Positions 1 through 5,940 of a DNA stretch of 6,305 nt are shown here, in pieces. This DNA comes from CBDULX01 sp965368175 (GTDB taxonomy: Bacteria; Pseudomonadota; Gammaproteobacteria; SZUA-229): contig CBDULX010000177.1 in NCBI GenBank assembly GCA_965368175.1, positions 1 to 6,305 of the forward strand, in the 5' to 3' direction. Position numbers and translations under genes: made by a program. Below the pieces are notes generated by a model. It made no database searches and was not told where the DNA came from. It saw only the letters and a program-made list of their open reading frames with translations. Every line of letters begins with the position of its first letter. Position 1 is the first letter of the stretch.

Positions 1-28
1 TATTTTTGTGGTAAATAACAGGGCCTTA

Positions 29-619
29 TTAAGCCTTTAACACCATCACTGGAGGTTTTTTCTCGTGAATACGAGTACTGGCGATGGCGGCATATTCAAT
101 TTTTAATCGACTGTAGACGTCATCCAGTGGCATGCCCAGTATCTTGCTGGTAATGGCGCGTATAACCCCTGCATGAGCTACCAGCAGTATATGTTTGCCC
201 TTATAATCCTGGGCGACATTTTCGTATACCATCCAAACCCGACTGGCAAATTCATCCAGAGGCTCGGCGTCCTGCGGTCTATTATGTACCGGGTCCTCGA
301 TGAACCGTTCCAGGGCATCGCCCTCATTGGCGAGGATGTCTTCAGGTGTTTTTCCTTCCCAGACACCAAATCCAATCTCCTTTAGTTGTTCGTCTATGCT
401 GTAATCAATGCCTGTTTTTTCAGCCAGGGCCTGGGCGAATTGCTGACAACGTGAAAGTGGTGAGGTGATAATATGATCCCAGATCGGGGTATCTGGGATC
501 GCTGCCCACATCTGTTGCCAGCCCCGGTCGCTGAGAGGGTCATCTATGCCGTGACCACGGTAACGTCGGCCTCCTTCAGGTTCTCCATGACGAATTATAT
601 CGATAAAGGTATCTGTCAT
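29..619 (-). CDS. Histidine phosphatase family protein (phosphoglycerate mutase-like / CobC-like)
   Basis: A 196-residue cytosolic phosphatase of the histidine phosphatase (branch 1) superfamily, which works through a phosphohistidine intermediate. Visible catalytic features are the RHG motif (Arg10-His11-Gly12, nucleophile His11), Arg57 in SPLSRC, the acid/base Glu81 in KEIGFGVWEG, and the second histidine His149 in LLVAHAGV. Length and the EIGFGVWEG segment resemble alpha-ribazole phosphatase CobC, but no cobalamin gene is in the window, so the substrate is not assigned. I chose the ATG at 619 because the family homology begins there (MTDTFIDIIRHGE). The frame stays open to 739, but those 40 extra residues lie inside ampE and look unlike the family. 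The ATG follows the ampE stop by 2 bp, so translational coupling in an ampD-ampE operon is likely. Family call is secure; specificity is not. Confidence 0.93.
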   Translation of the reverse strand: MTDTFIDIIRHGEPEGGRRYRGHGIDDPLSDRGWQQMWAAIPDTPIWDHIITSPLSRCQQFAQALAEKTGIDYSIDEQLKEIGFGVWEGKTPEDILANEGDALERFIEDPVHNRPQDAEPLDEFASRVWMVYENVAQDYKGKHILLVAHAGVIRAITSKILGMPLDDVYSRLKIEYAAIASTRIHEKKPPVMVLKA

Positions 620-621
620 GT

Positions 622-1470
622 TTAGGCCATCCAGCCGATCAGGGTCAGGATGGAGATTACAGCCAGCCATACTACCAGTGTTCTTAGTACCAGGCCTCGA
701 GTGGAGCGGATACAGGCGGTTTCTTCGCCGGGCGTGCAATCCTTTAAGGCTCCAAGTCCGGCGCGGGTCAGGGTGTTGTAATTGCTCAGGCTCAGGTCAT
801 CAGGTTTTGATTTGTCGCGAAATCCTGCGGTAGCCCCTTCGTAATTGCCGGTCAGCGCATAGCCCATGGACACCAGATGAGCAGATGGCCATGCCAGGAT
901 GGCCTGTAGCTTTTTAGCTGCCGCTGCCAGGGTTTTATTCATCGAGAACAGCATGGTATATGAGGTAAGTCGGTAGAGGATGGCGCCGAAGGGGCCCAGT
1001 ACTACGAACCAGAAAATAACCGCGAAAATACGGTCATTAGACTGATAAAGAATGGCATGCATCACATCAGCAATCTGCCGGTCCGGTGCGCGCGAGGATT
1101 CTTCACCCATAATGGCTGAGGCGTATTGCTGGGCTTTTTCTTCATCACCATTTTCACGAGCATCCAGAAAACCGTCAATATCCAGACTCAGATCGCGAGG
1201 CCCCAGGCAGTAGACAAAGACCAGCAGTCCAAAGATCACACTAAATAGATCGAAGAAGATATTATCGAGCATGTTTTGCACTATGGCCACGACTATCATG
1301 AGTGGCAGTAGCAAGATGATAATGGAGGATGAGCCCTGCTCGATCAAACCCGGCAGGTGCTGGATCATCCACTGGCTATAACGGTTGAACCAGTGGAATT
1401 TTCTAAATTCTCTGACTCTGTCCAGGGTGCGTTCGAGAATCAGACCTATAAGTATGCAAATCAGCGCCAT
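622..1470 (-). CDS. ampE: AmpE, inner-membrane protein of the ampDE operon
   Basis: A 282-residue polytopic membrane protein, close to the E. coli AmpE length (284). Hydrophobic stretches lie at about residues 1-13, 49-66, 71-89, 148-166 and 261-281; a loop of roughly 58 residues separates the second/third from the fourth. The segment IFWFVVLGPFGAILYRL (148-167) and the later WPSAHLVSMGYALTGNYEGA block (194-213) are typical of AmpE and distantly of the CbiB/CobD membrane family. In enterobacteria ampE is co-transcribed with ampD. It has been proposed as a signalling or sensory membrane protein in beta-lactamase induction, but its biochemical role is unsettled. The ATG lies 2 bp after the ampD stop, and the stop is 2 bp before the phosphatase ATG, so the three genes almost certainly share one transcript. 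Start chosen by family alignment; no strong ribosome-binding site is evident. Confidence 0.93.
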   Translation of the reverse strand: MALICILIGLILERTLDRVREFRKFHWFNRYSQWMIQHLPGLIEQGSSSIIILLLPLMIVVAIVQNMLDNIFFDLFSVIFGLLVFVYCLGPRDLSLDIDGFLDARENGDEEKAQQYASAIMGEESSRAPDRQIADVMHAILYQSNDRIFAVIFWFVVLGPFGAILYRLTSYTMLFSMNKTLAAAAKKLQAILAWPSAHLVSMGYALTGNYEGATAGFRDKSKPDDLSLSNYNTLTRAGLGALKDCTPGEETACIRSTRGLVLRTLVVWLAVISILTLIGWMA

Positions 1471-1472
1471 AA

Positions 1473-2027
1473 TTATTCAGTTTTCAGTAGTTGTTTTAGT
1501 TTTTTCCAGTCAAACAAAGGTCCCGGGTCGGTTTTACGTCCCGGAGCGATATCGCTATGTCCGGTTATAGCATCTTTGGAGATTTCTGGATAGCTTCTCC
1601 ATAACGTCCTGATTAAATTTGCCAGCTGTTGATACTGAATGTCCTCAAAAGGCTGGTCGTCGGTGCCTTCCAGCTCAATGCCTATGGAAAAGTCATTACA
1701 TTGTTCACGGCCGCAATAGTTTGAAATTCCGGCATGCCAGGCCCTCCGGTGGAAGGGTACATATTGCACGAGTTCTCCATCACGTCGGATCAGTGCATGG
1801 GATGAAACACGTAAGTGACTGATTTCCTGAAAATAGGGGTGCTCGAGGGGGTCAAGCTGATTGGTGAATAATTGTTCTATATAGGGGCCACCAAACTTGC
1901 CTGGTGGAAGGCTGATGTTGTGGATGACCAGCAATTCAGCTATTGATTCATGGGGGCGTTCATCAGAATTGGGTGACAGGACATATTTAATATCTTCAAT
2001 TAATCCCTTATTCTTATTTATGATCAT
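1473..2027 (-). CDS. ampD: AmpD, 1,6-anhydro-N-acetylmuramyl-L-alanine amidase
   Basis: A 184-residue cytosolic zinc amidase (Amidase_2/PGRP fold) that removes the stem peptide from 1,6-anhydro-MurNAc peptides imported during peptidoglycan recycling. It thereby depletes the AmpR-activating ligand that induces ampC in species that have that circuit. By recall of Citrobacter freundii AmpD (187 aa), zinc ligands His34/His154/Asp164 correspond to His36 (VIHNISLPPG), His157 (GHSDIAPGRK) and Asp167 (KTDPGP). Catalytic Glu116 and Lys162 correspond to Glu118 (SIGIELEG) and Lys165. All are intact, so the enzyme should be active. There is no signal peptide, which separates it from periplasmic AmiD-type amidases. 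The ATG at 2027 matches the usual AmpD start. The Shine-Dalgarno is poor. First gene of the ampD-ampE-phosphatase operon, divergent from rep. Confidence 0.96.
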   Translation of the reverse strand: MIINKNKGLIEDIKYVLSPNSDERPHESIAELLVIHNISLPPGKFGGPYIEQLFTNQLDPLEHPYFQEISHLRVSSHALIRRDGELVQYVPFHRRAWHAGISNYCGREQCNDFSIGIELEGTDDQPFEDIQYQQLANLIRTLWRSYPEISKDAITGHSDIAPGRKTDPGPLFDWKKLKQLLKTE

Positions 2028-2065
2028 GTAAACGGGGCTTTAAATTAATGATGGTTAGAGGGTAG

Positions 2066-2093
2066 TTTATATTCATTATCTGGGTATTAACAA
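2066..2093 (-). promoter_or_regulatory. Candidate sigma-70 promoter for the ampD operon
   Basis: Read on the minus strand, TTGTTA (2093-2088, -35, 4/6 match) and TATAAA (2071-2066, -10, 5/6 match) are separated by 16 bp. This would start transcription near 2059 and leave a leader of roughly 32 nt before the ampD ATG at 2027. A short CTGG/CCAG inverted pair (2080-2083 and 2094-2097) brackets the -35 box and might be an operator half-site pair, but it is too short to claim. Sequence match only. Confidence 0.42.
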
Positions 2094-2207
2094 CCAGGAA
2101 CCTTCGATCAAGTTGTGATTGTTTTATACTGGCTAAAGTATCCGGATTTCCCCTGGATCTGGTGATGTTGTTTTAACTCTAATCGCTTCACAATTCAGGC
2201 AATTGAG

Positions 2208-2237
2208 CTATCAGTTGATCTGGAGACCGGCTAGAAT
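2208..2237 (+). promoter_or_regulatory. Weak candidate promoter for rep
   Basis: CTATCA (2208-2213, 3/6 to the -35 consensus), an 18-bp spacer and TAGAAT (2232-2237, 5/6 to the -10 consensus) would give a leader of about 70 nt before the GTG of rep. An alternative -10, TATACA at 2262-2267, has no recognisable -35 at normal spacing. This is the best plus-strand match I can find in the intergenic region, but the -35 is poor. Confidence 0.22.
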
Positions 2238-2243
2238 AGCGGA

Positions 2244-2301
2244 CTTGCCAGTCGCCCTGGCTATACAAATAAACGGCAAGGGAGTGGCCATCCCCCCCAG
2301 G
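2244..2301 (+). promoter_or_regulatory. Overlapping inverted repeats in the presumed rep leader
   Basis: Three pairings compete here. GCCAG (2247-2251) can pair with CTGGC (2257-2261) around a 5-nt loop. CTTGCC (2244-2249) can pair with GGCAAG (2275-2280). CCTGG (2256-2260) can pair with CCAGG (2297-2301), just upstream of the ribosome-binding site. GGGA/TCCC at 2280-2283 and 2291-2294 adds a further small stem. The first two share bases, so they exclude one another. This may be a modest RNA fold affecting rep translation, or simply chance in a GC-richer patch. Confidence 0.25.
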
Positions 2302-2306
2302 TTTAC

Positions 2307-2318
2307 AGGTGTTTTGTG
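2307..2318 (+). promoter_or_regulatory. Ribosome-binding site and GTG start of rep
   Basis: AGGTG at 2307-2311 sits 4-6 nt before the GTG at 2316. It supports GTG rather than an internal ATG as the start, and the family homology (SDLNLNPQQLAAV) begins directly after it. A run of seven C residues at 2292-2298 lies just upstream, between the possible leader stems and the Shine-Dalgarno. Confidence 0.65.
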
Positions 2319-4325
2319 TCTGATTTAAATCTCAACCCCCAGCAGCTAGCGGCTGTAAAGTATATAGACGGTCCTTTACTGGTACTGGCCGGTGCGGGTA
2401 GTGGCAAAACCCGGGTAATTACCCAGAAAATTGCCTACCTGATTCAGCAGTGCCAGATCAAACCCATACATATCACCGCAGTGACCTTCACCAATAAGGC
2501 CGCCCGAGAAATGAAAGCCCGTGTGGCCGAATTGCTGGGCAAGGGTGAAACCCGCGGATTAATCGTGTCCACCTTTCATAACCTGGGTCTGCGGATATTG
2601 ACCAAAGACCATGCCAAACTGGGTTATAAACCTGGATTCAGCATATTTGATGCTACCGACACACTGGTGTTGCTGAAAGGGCTCTATGCCCAGGATTCGG
2701 ACAGCAATGTGGATGATGCGGAAGATGCTCGCTGGCGTATTTCTCGCTGGAAAAACGACTTCATCATGCCACAGCAAGCACTGTACCAGGCAGAGAATGA
2801 TATAGATGCACGTTATGCCCGATTATACGAGCGATACCAGCGACAACTGAAAGCCTATAATGCGTTTGATTTTGATGATCTGATCCTGCAGCCGGTGCTG
2901 TTATTTCAGCAACATCCCGAGAGCCTGCGAAAATGGCAGAGCCGCATGCATTACCTGCTGGTGGATGAGTATCAGGACACCAATGCCAGTCAGTATCAGC
3001 TGGTTAAGTTGATGCTGGGTACCCATGCAAGACTGACAGCGGTGGGTGATGATGATCAGTCGGTTTATGCCTGGCGAGGCGCACGCCCGGAAAATCTGGC
3101 CCTGTTGCATGAGGATTATCCTCGACTCAAGCTGATAAAACTGGAGCAGAATTACCGCTCTTCAAAACGAATTTTGAAATGCGCCAATCACCTGATCCGT
3201 AACAATCCACACGTGTTTGAAAAACAGCTCTGGTCTGATCTCGGGATGGGCGATCCAATCCGTATAGTTGAGTGCCTGAGTGCTGATGCCGAAGCAGAAC
3301 GGGTGACTGTTGAGATAAATACCCATAAATTTCAGAGGCGAACTCGGTTTAACGATTATGCCATTCTTTATCGGAGTAATTCCCAGTCGCGCATATTTGA
3401 AAAATACCTGCGTGAATTGCAGATCCCCTATGTGGTAAGTGGTGGTGTGTCTTTCTTTGAACGCAGTGAAGTCAAAGACGTGATGGCATATCTACGCTTG
3501 CTGGCTAATCCGGATGACGACACAGCCTTTTTACGTATCGTGAATACGCCAAGACGTGAAATAGGCGCCGGCACATTAGAAAAACTGGGTGAGTATGCTA
3601 ATCAACGTCACCAGAGTCTGTTTGCTGCCAGTTTTGAGATGGGGCTGCGTGAATTTCTGAGCGAACGCGCATTATATAAACTTGAGCAGTTCAGCAACTG
3701 GATTAACAAGCTCAGTGATGATGCACAAAGAGGTGACTGTATAGCCGTTGCACGTAGCATGATTATGGATATAGGTTATGAAGACTGGTTAAACGATCAA
3801 AGCAGTAATCTGAAAGTGGCTGAAAAACGCATGGAAAATGTTATTGAGGTGCTGGACTGGCTAGCCCGATTACAAAAGGATGAAAAGGGCGAAACCCTGG
3901 GTGAGCTGGTGGCGCATATGACCTTGATGGATATTCTCGAGCGCAATAACGAAGAGGCGAAACCGGAAGCCGTGCATTTGATGACTTTGCATGCAGCCAA
4001 AGGGCTTGAGTTTCCTTATGTGTACATGGTGGGCGTGGAAGAGGAATGCCTGCCTCATCGCAACAGTATTATGGAAGATAACCTGGAGGAAGAACGTCGT
4101 CTGGCATATGTGGGAATCACTCGTGCCCAGCGTACCTTGATGGTGACCTATGCCAGGCATCGTCGTCGTTATGGTGAAGATATCGAATGCGAACCCAGTC
4201 GTTTTCTTAGCGAGTTGCCGGAAGATGAAATTGAATGGGAAGGTGGGCAAAGGGTTGTAGATGAGGAAACCCGAAAGGAGCGGGGGCGTGCGCATCTGGC
4301 ATCGTTGAAAGATATGCTGGTTTAG
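2316..4325 (+). CDS. rep: Rep, ATP-dependent 3'-5' DNA helicase (UvrD/Rep/PcrA superfamily 1A)
   Basis: A 669-residue helicase, nearly the length of E. coli Rep (673). Rep unwinds DNA 3' to 5' using ATP, travels with the replisome and clears protein roadblocks ahead of forks. Motifs in order: Q motif LNPQQLAAV (6-14); Walker A AGAGSGKT (25-32) with Lys31; motif Ia TFTNKAAREM (57-66); Walker B LLVDEYQDTN (214-223) with Asp217-Glu218; motif III VGDDDQSVYAWRGA (243-256); motif IV LEQNYRSS (276-283); motif V HLMTLHAAKGLEFPYVYMVG (554-573); motif VI EERRLAYVGITRAQ (592-605), with Arg603 the likely arginine finger. Closeness to Rep rather than UvrD rests on co-linear similarity with E. coli Rep throughout (for example NPHVFEK, NPDDDTAFLRIVNTPRREIG, PSRFLSELP) and on the lack of a long UvrD-type C-terminal tail. 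The start is GTG. The gene is monocistronic and divergent from ampD. No frameshift or missing residue is seen. Confidence 0.97.
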   Translation: MSDLNLNPQQLAAVKYIDGPLLVLAGAGSGKTRVITQKIAYLIQQCQIKPIHITAVTFTNKAAREMKARVAELLGKGETRGLIVSTFHNLGLRILTKDHAKLGYKPGFSIFDATDTLVLLKGLYAQDSDSNVDDAEDARWRISRWKNDFIMPQQALYQAENDIDARYARLYERYQRQLKAYNAFDFDDLILQPVLLFQQHPESLRKWQSRMHYLLVDEYQDTNASQYQLVKLMLGTHARLTAVGDDDQSVYAWRGARPENLALLHEDYPRLKLIKLEQNYRSSKRILKCANHLIRNNPHVFEKQLWSDLGMGDPIRIVECLSADAEAERVTVEINTHKFQRRTRFNDYAILYRSNSQSRIFEKYLRELQIPYVVSGGVSFFERSEVKDVMAYLRLLANPDDDTAFLRIVNTPRREIGAGTLEKLGEYANQRHQSLFAASFEMGLREFLSERALYKLEQFSNWINKLSDDAQRGDCIAVARSMIMDIGYEDWLNDQSSNLKVAEKRMENVIEVLDWLARLQKDEKGETLGELVAHMTLMDILERNNEEAKPEAVHLMTLHAAKGLEFPYVYMVGVEEECLPHRNSIMEDNLEEERRLAYVGITRAQRTLMVTYARHRRRYGEDIECEPSRFLSELPEDEIEWEGGQRVVDEETRKERGRAHLASLKDMLV

Positions 4326-4345
4326 TGTTGAAGTGGATGTTTGTT

Positions 4346-4466
4346 AAAAATCAATAGTCCGCAAATAAGCGCGAATGAACGTAAATGTTTTATCTGAGCG
4401 CCTACGGCGCTCAACACAGAGATGCTTTTGTTTTTATTTGCATTTATTTGCGGACTATTGATTTTA
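4346..4466. repeat. Palindromic MITE-like / dispersed repeat element with 22-bp perfect terminal inverted repeats
   Basis: Positions 4347-4368 and 4444-4465 are exact reverse complements over 22 bp (core TCAATAGTCCGCAAATAA). Inside, partial complementarity continues and converges on a second perfect stem, 4395-4402 with 4406-4413, TGAGCGCC/GGCGCTCA around a TAC loop. The arms carry imperfect 10-bp units: on the left GCAAATAAGC, GCGAATGAAC, GTAAATGTTT; on the right, reversed, GCAAATAAAT, GCAAATAAAA. TTGTT occurs directly outside both ends (4341-4345 and 4467-4471), compatible with a 5-bp target-site duplication. There is no reading frame within it. It begins 20 bp after the rep stop, so in RNA it would form a very long hairpin at the end of the rep transcript. 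A dispersed non-autonomous element is my preferred reading; the palindrome itself is directly visible, its mobility is inferred. Confidence 0.8.
4395..4413. terminator. Central hairpin of the palindrome, possible rep transcription terminator
   Basis: An 8-bp GC-rich stem with a 3-nt loop (TGAGCGCC-TAC-GGCGCTCA) about 70 bp after the rep stop. The bases right after it are AACACAGAGATG, not a T run. T-rich sequence (TTTTGTTTTTATTTG) begins only about 13 nt later, so it does not fit a canonical intrinsic terminator. As part of the larger palindrome it may still stop or stabilise rep transcripts. No better terminator is seen between rep and the next gene. Confidence 0.25.
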
Positions 4467-4572
4467 TTGTTCGTTTGCCTCAGGGACGTAAATAGGCATT
4501 AAATTGTCAGATTAAGTCGGATGACTCCAGTTGATGTAATTTATCTTATATCTCATTAAAATAGACATCGGC

Positions 4573-4588
4573 TGGAATATGCCTTGCC
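4573..4588 (+). promoter_or_regulatory. Possible sigma-54 (-24/-12) promoter for the VanZ-MBL operon
   Basis: TGG at 4573-4575 and TTGC at 4584-4587 are separated by exactly the 8 bp of the RpoN consensus (TGGCAC-N5-TTGCW). The invariant GG and GC dinucleotides are therefore 10 bp apart. The inner CAC is replaced by AAT and the last W by C, so the match is good at the core only. Predicted transcription start is near 4599, about 20 nt before the ATG at 4619. No enhancer-binding-protein site is recognised, and no convincing sigma-70 promoter is seen in 4467-4618. Confidence 0.28.
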
Positions 4589-4618
4589 TTTTGAAGCGCT
4601 TATATTAATCTAGCTAGT

Positions 4619-5122
4619 ATGCATCTGCTTCGAACTCATCATTCAGGTCTCAGGATTAGCTGGTTATTTTTATTGATGTTTATACCGCTATTGTCTTATA
4701 GCGGTCGCAGTTTGCAGAACATGCTCAATCAAATTATCTCAGCTGACAATCTGGGCATACTGCTGGTCATATTGCTATCAGCACTGGCCCTGGCTGCGGG
4801 TCGCTGGTTGTATCAGACAAATCCGTCGAAACTCGTGATTAGTTTAATCTGGTTTATTCCATTATTTATAGTGATTCCTTTGATGTTGCCGCTGGCGATA
4901 GAGAGAGTGCATTTTATTGTGTTTGGGATGTTTGGATTTGTAAGCCTGTTGTTATGGAGAAAAATGCCTGGTTTGTTGATATGTGGATTAATGGCTGGGC
5001 TGGATGAGGTATTTCAATGGTGGTTGCCGGATCGAGTAGGTGATTTTCGTGATGTGCTCATTAACATGCTTGCCGTCTATGGCGGAGCTTTGTTCGTTCT
5101 GTCGGGGAAGGATTTAGAATGA
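4619..5122 (+). CDS. VanZ-family integral membrane protein
   Basis: A 167-residue membrane protein with about five hydrophobic segments (residues 12-27, 44-62, 72-92, 98-113 and 146-161, plus a weaker one at 117-128). The VanZ-like signature is present: Glu95 and His98 in ERVHFIVFG at the start of a membrane helix, then GLDEVFQWWLPDRVGDFRDVLINM (127-150) with Asp129-Glu130, Gln133, Arg139, Asp142, Asp145 and Asn149. The length is close to Enterococcus VanZ, which gives low-level teicoplanin resistance, but most bacterial VanZ-like proteins have no known function and resistance should not be inferred. The first ATG was chosen; an in-frame TGA at 4592-4594 limits upstream extension, and the ribosome-binding site is weak. 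Its TGA overlaps the next gene's ATG by 4 bp, indicating translational coupling. First gene of a two-gene operon downstream of the palindromic element. Confidence 0.85.
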   Translation: MHLLRTHHSGLRISWLFLLMFIPLLSYSGRSLQNMLNQIISADNLGILLVILLSALALAAGRWLYQTNPSKLVISLIWFIPLFIVIPLMLPLAIERVHFIVFGMFGFVSLLLWRKMPGLLICGLMAGLDEVFQWWLPDRVGDFRDVLINMLAVYGGALFVLSGKDLE

Positions 5123-5940
5123 GAACCATAATGTGGTCGATGTTTTTTTTGTTTGCCCTGCCAGTGTATGCGGATGATTTGTCCAGGTTTATTGCACTGA
5201 ATGTAGGTGAGGGTCAGTCACTGCTTATTCAGAAAAACAATCACGCAATGATGATCGATACCGGGCATGTGGGTGAGATTGCATCGGTGTTGAAGCGTTT
5301 GCGAAAGTATGGAATTGATTCGATAGATACCCTGATACTGACTCATTTACACCCCGATCATGCCAGTGGTTTTTTTAGATTGCATGAGACGTTTAGAAAT
5401 ATAAAGATATATCACAATTGCCAGCCAATGGCCGCGAATGTCAGCCCTGATACGGTAAGATGGCTGAGAGATGCTTTGCGGGCGAATGATAATGCCAGCT
5501 GTCTGCGGGCAGGTGATATTGTTGACTATGAGGGAATTAAGGTATCTGTTCTGTGGCCTGTGAAAATTGAAAATAATAATCTCAATTATAATTCGCTGGT
5601 ATTAAGTATTGATATTCAGGCTGCGAACATACTGGTTATGGGGGATGCCGGTTTCGCGGCTGAGACGTATTTAATAGATAAGAATTTGATCGATAAAAAA
5701 TTAGATGTACTGCTTGTTGGGCATCATGGTGCCAACGATGCCAGCAGTGAAGAGTTTATTTCGAAGTTAAAGCCTGAATATTCGCTGGTGTCAGTTAATA
5801 AATCGAATATCAGAGGCTATCCATCACAGGAGGTTATTCAGCGGCTCAACAAATATAGTACCCATCTTCTCAGGACAGATGAGCAGGGTGATTTGGTGTT
5901 TGTTTCGAATAAAGAGGGAAAATTAGTGTATCAGAATTAA
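5119..5940 (+). CDS. Exported ComEC-type metallo-beta-lactamase-fold hydrolase
   Basis: A 273-residue MBL-fold protein resembling the stand-alone C-terminal hydrolase domain of ComEC/Rec2. Residues 1-18 look like a Sec signal peptide (hydrophobic IMWSMFFLFALPV, cleavage likely after VYA), so the mature enzyme is probably periplasmic. Metal-site motifs: Asp47 in MMIDTG; His76, His78, Asp80 and His81 in THLHPDHASG; Asn158-Ser159; Asp176 in VMGDAG; His202-His203 in LLVGHHGANDASS. The end (SLVSVNKSN..GYPSQEVIQRL..LLRTDEQGDLVF) also follows the ComEC pattern. The family's usual DVGQGD start is changed to NVGEGQ (28-33). The only two cysteines, Cys101 and Cys128, could form a periplasmic disulfide. 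There are no ComEC channel helices. ComEC's domain is thought to be a nuclease acting on transforming DNA; the substrate here is unknown. Coupled by ATGA to the VanZ-like gene. Confidence 0.85.
   Translation: MRTIMWSMFFLFALPVYADDLSRFIALNVGEGQSLLIQKNNHAMMIDTGHVGEIASVLKRLRKYGIDSIDTLILTHLHPDHASGFFRLHETFRNIKIYHNCQPMAANVSPDTVRWLRDALRANDNASCLRAGDIVDYEGIKVSVLWPVKIENNNLNYNSLVLSIDIQAANILVMGDAGFAAETYLIDKNLIDKKLDVLLVGHHGANDASSEEFISKLKPEYSLVSVNKSNIRGYPSQEVIQRLNKYSTHLLRTDEQGDLVFVSNKEGKLVYQN

Noticed and set aside
22..35. GGCCTTATTAAGCC imperfect palindrome at the phosphatase stop as a terminator
   Set aside because: The stem is short and AT-rich with a mismatch, includes the stop codon, and is not followed by a T run in the direction of transcription (minus strand).
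29..739. Longer phosphatase reading frame starting at 739
   Set aside because: The additional 40 N-terminal residues lie within the ampE coding sequence, are Arg/Pro-rich and lack family similarity. The ATG at 619 right after the ampE stop precedes the conserved RHG motif at the normal distance.
618..833. Plus-strand frames antisense to ampE and ampD (also 1357-1593 and 1619-1822)
   Set aside because: They overlap well-recognised minus-strand genes and show no domain features or plausible start signals.
3870..4295. Minus-strand 141-codon frame inside rep
   Set aside because: Antisense to the highly conserved motif V and VI region of rep; His/Thr/Phe-rich translation is typical of a shadow frame.
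4619..5122. Calling the VanZ-like gene a teicoplanin-resistance determinant
   Set aside because: Only family membership is visible; there are no vanA/H/X/R/S genes nearby, and Gram-negative VanZ-like proteins have no established resistance role.
5119..5940. Calling the MBL-fold gene a beta-lactamase or comEC itself
   Set aside because: The active-site layout and flanking motifs follow the ComEC-type hydrolase family, not class B beta-lactamases, and the protein lacks ComEC's membrane channel segments.
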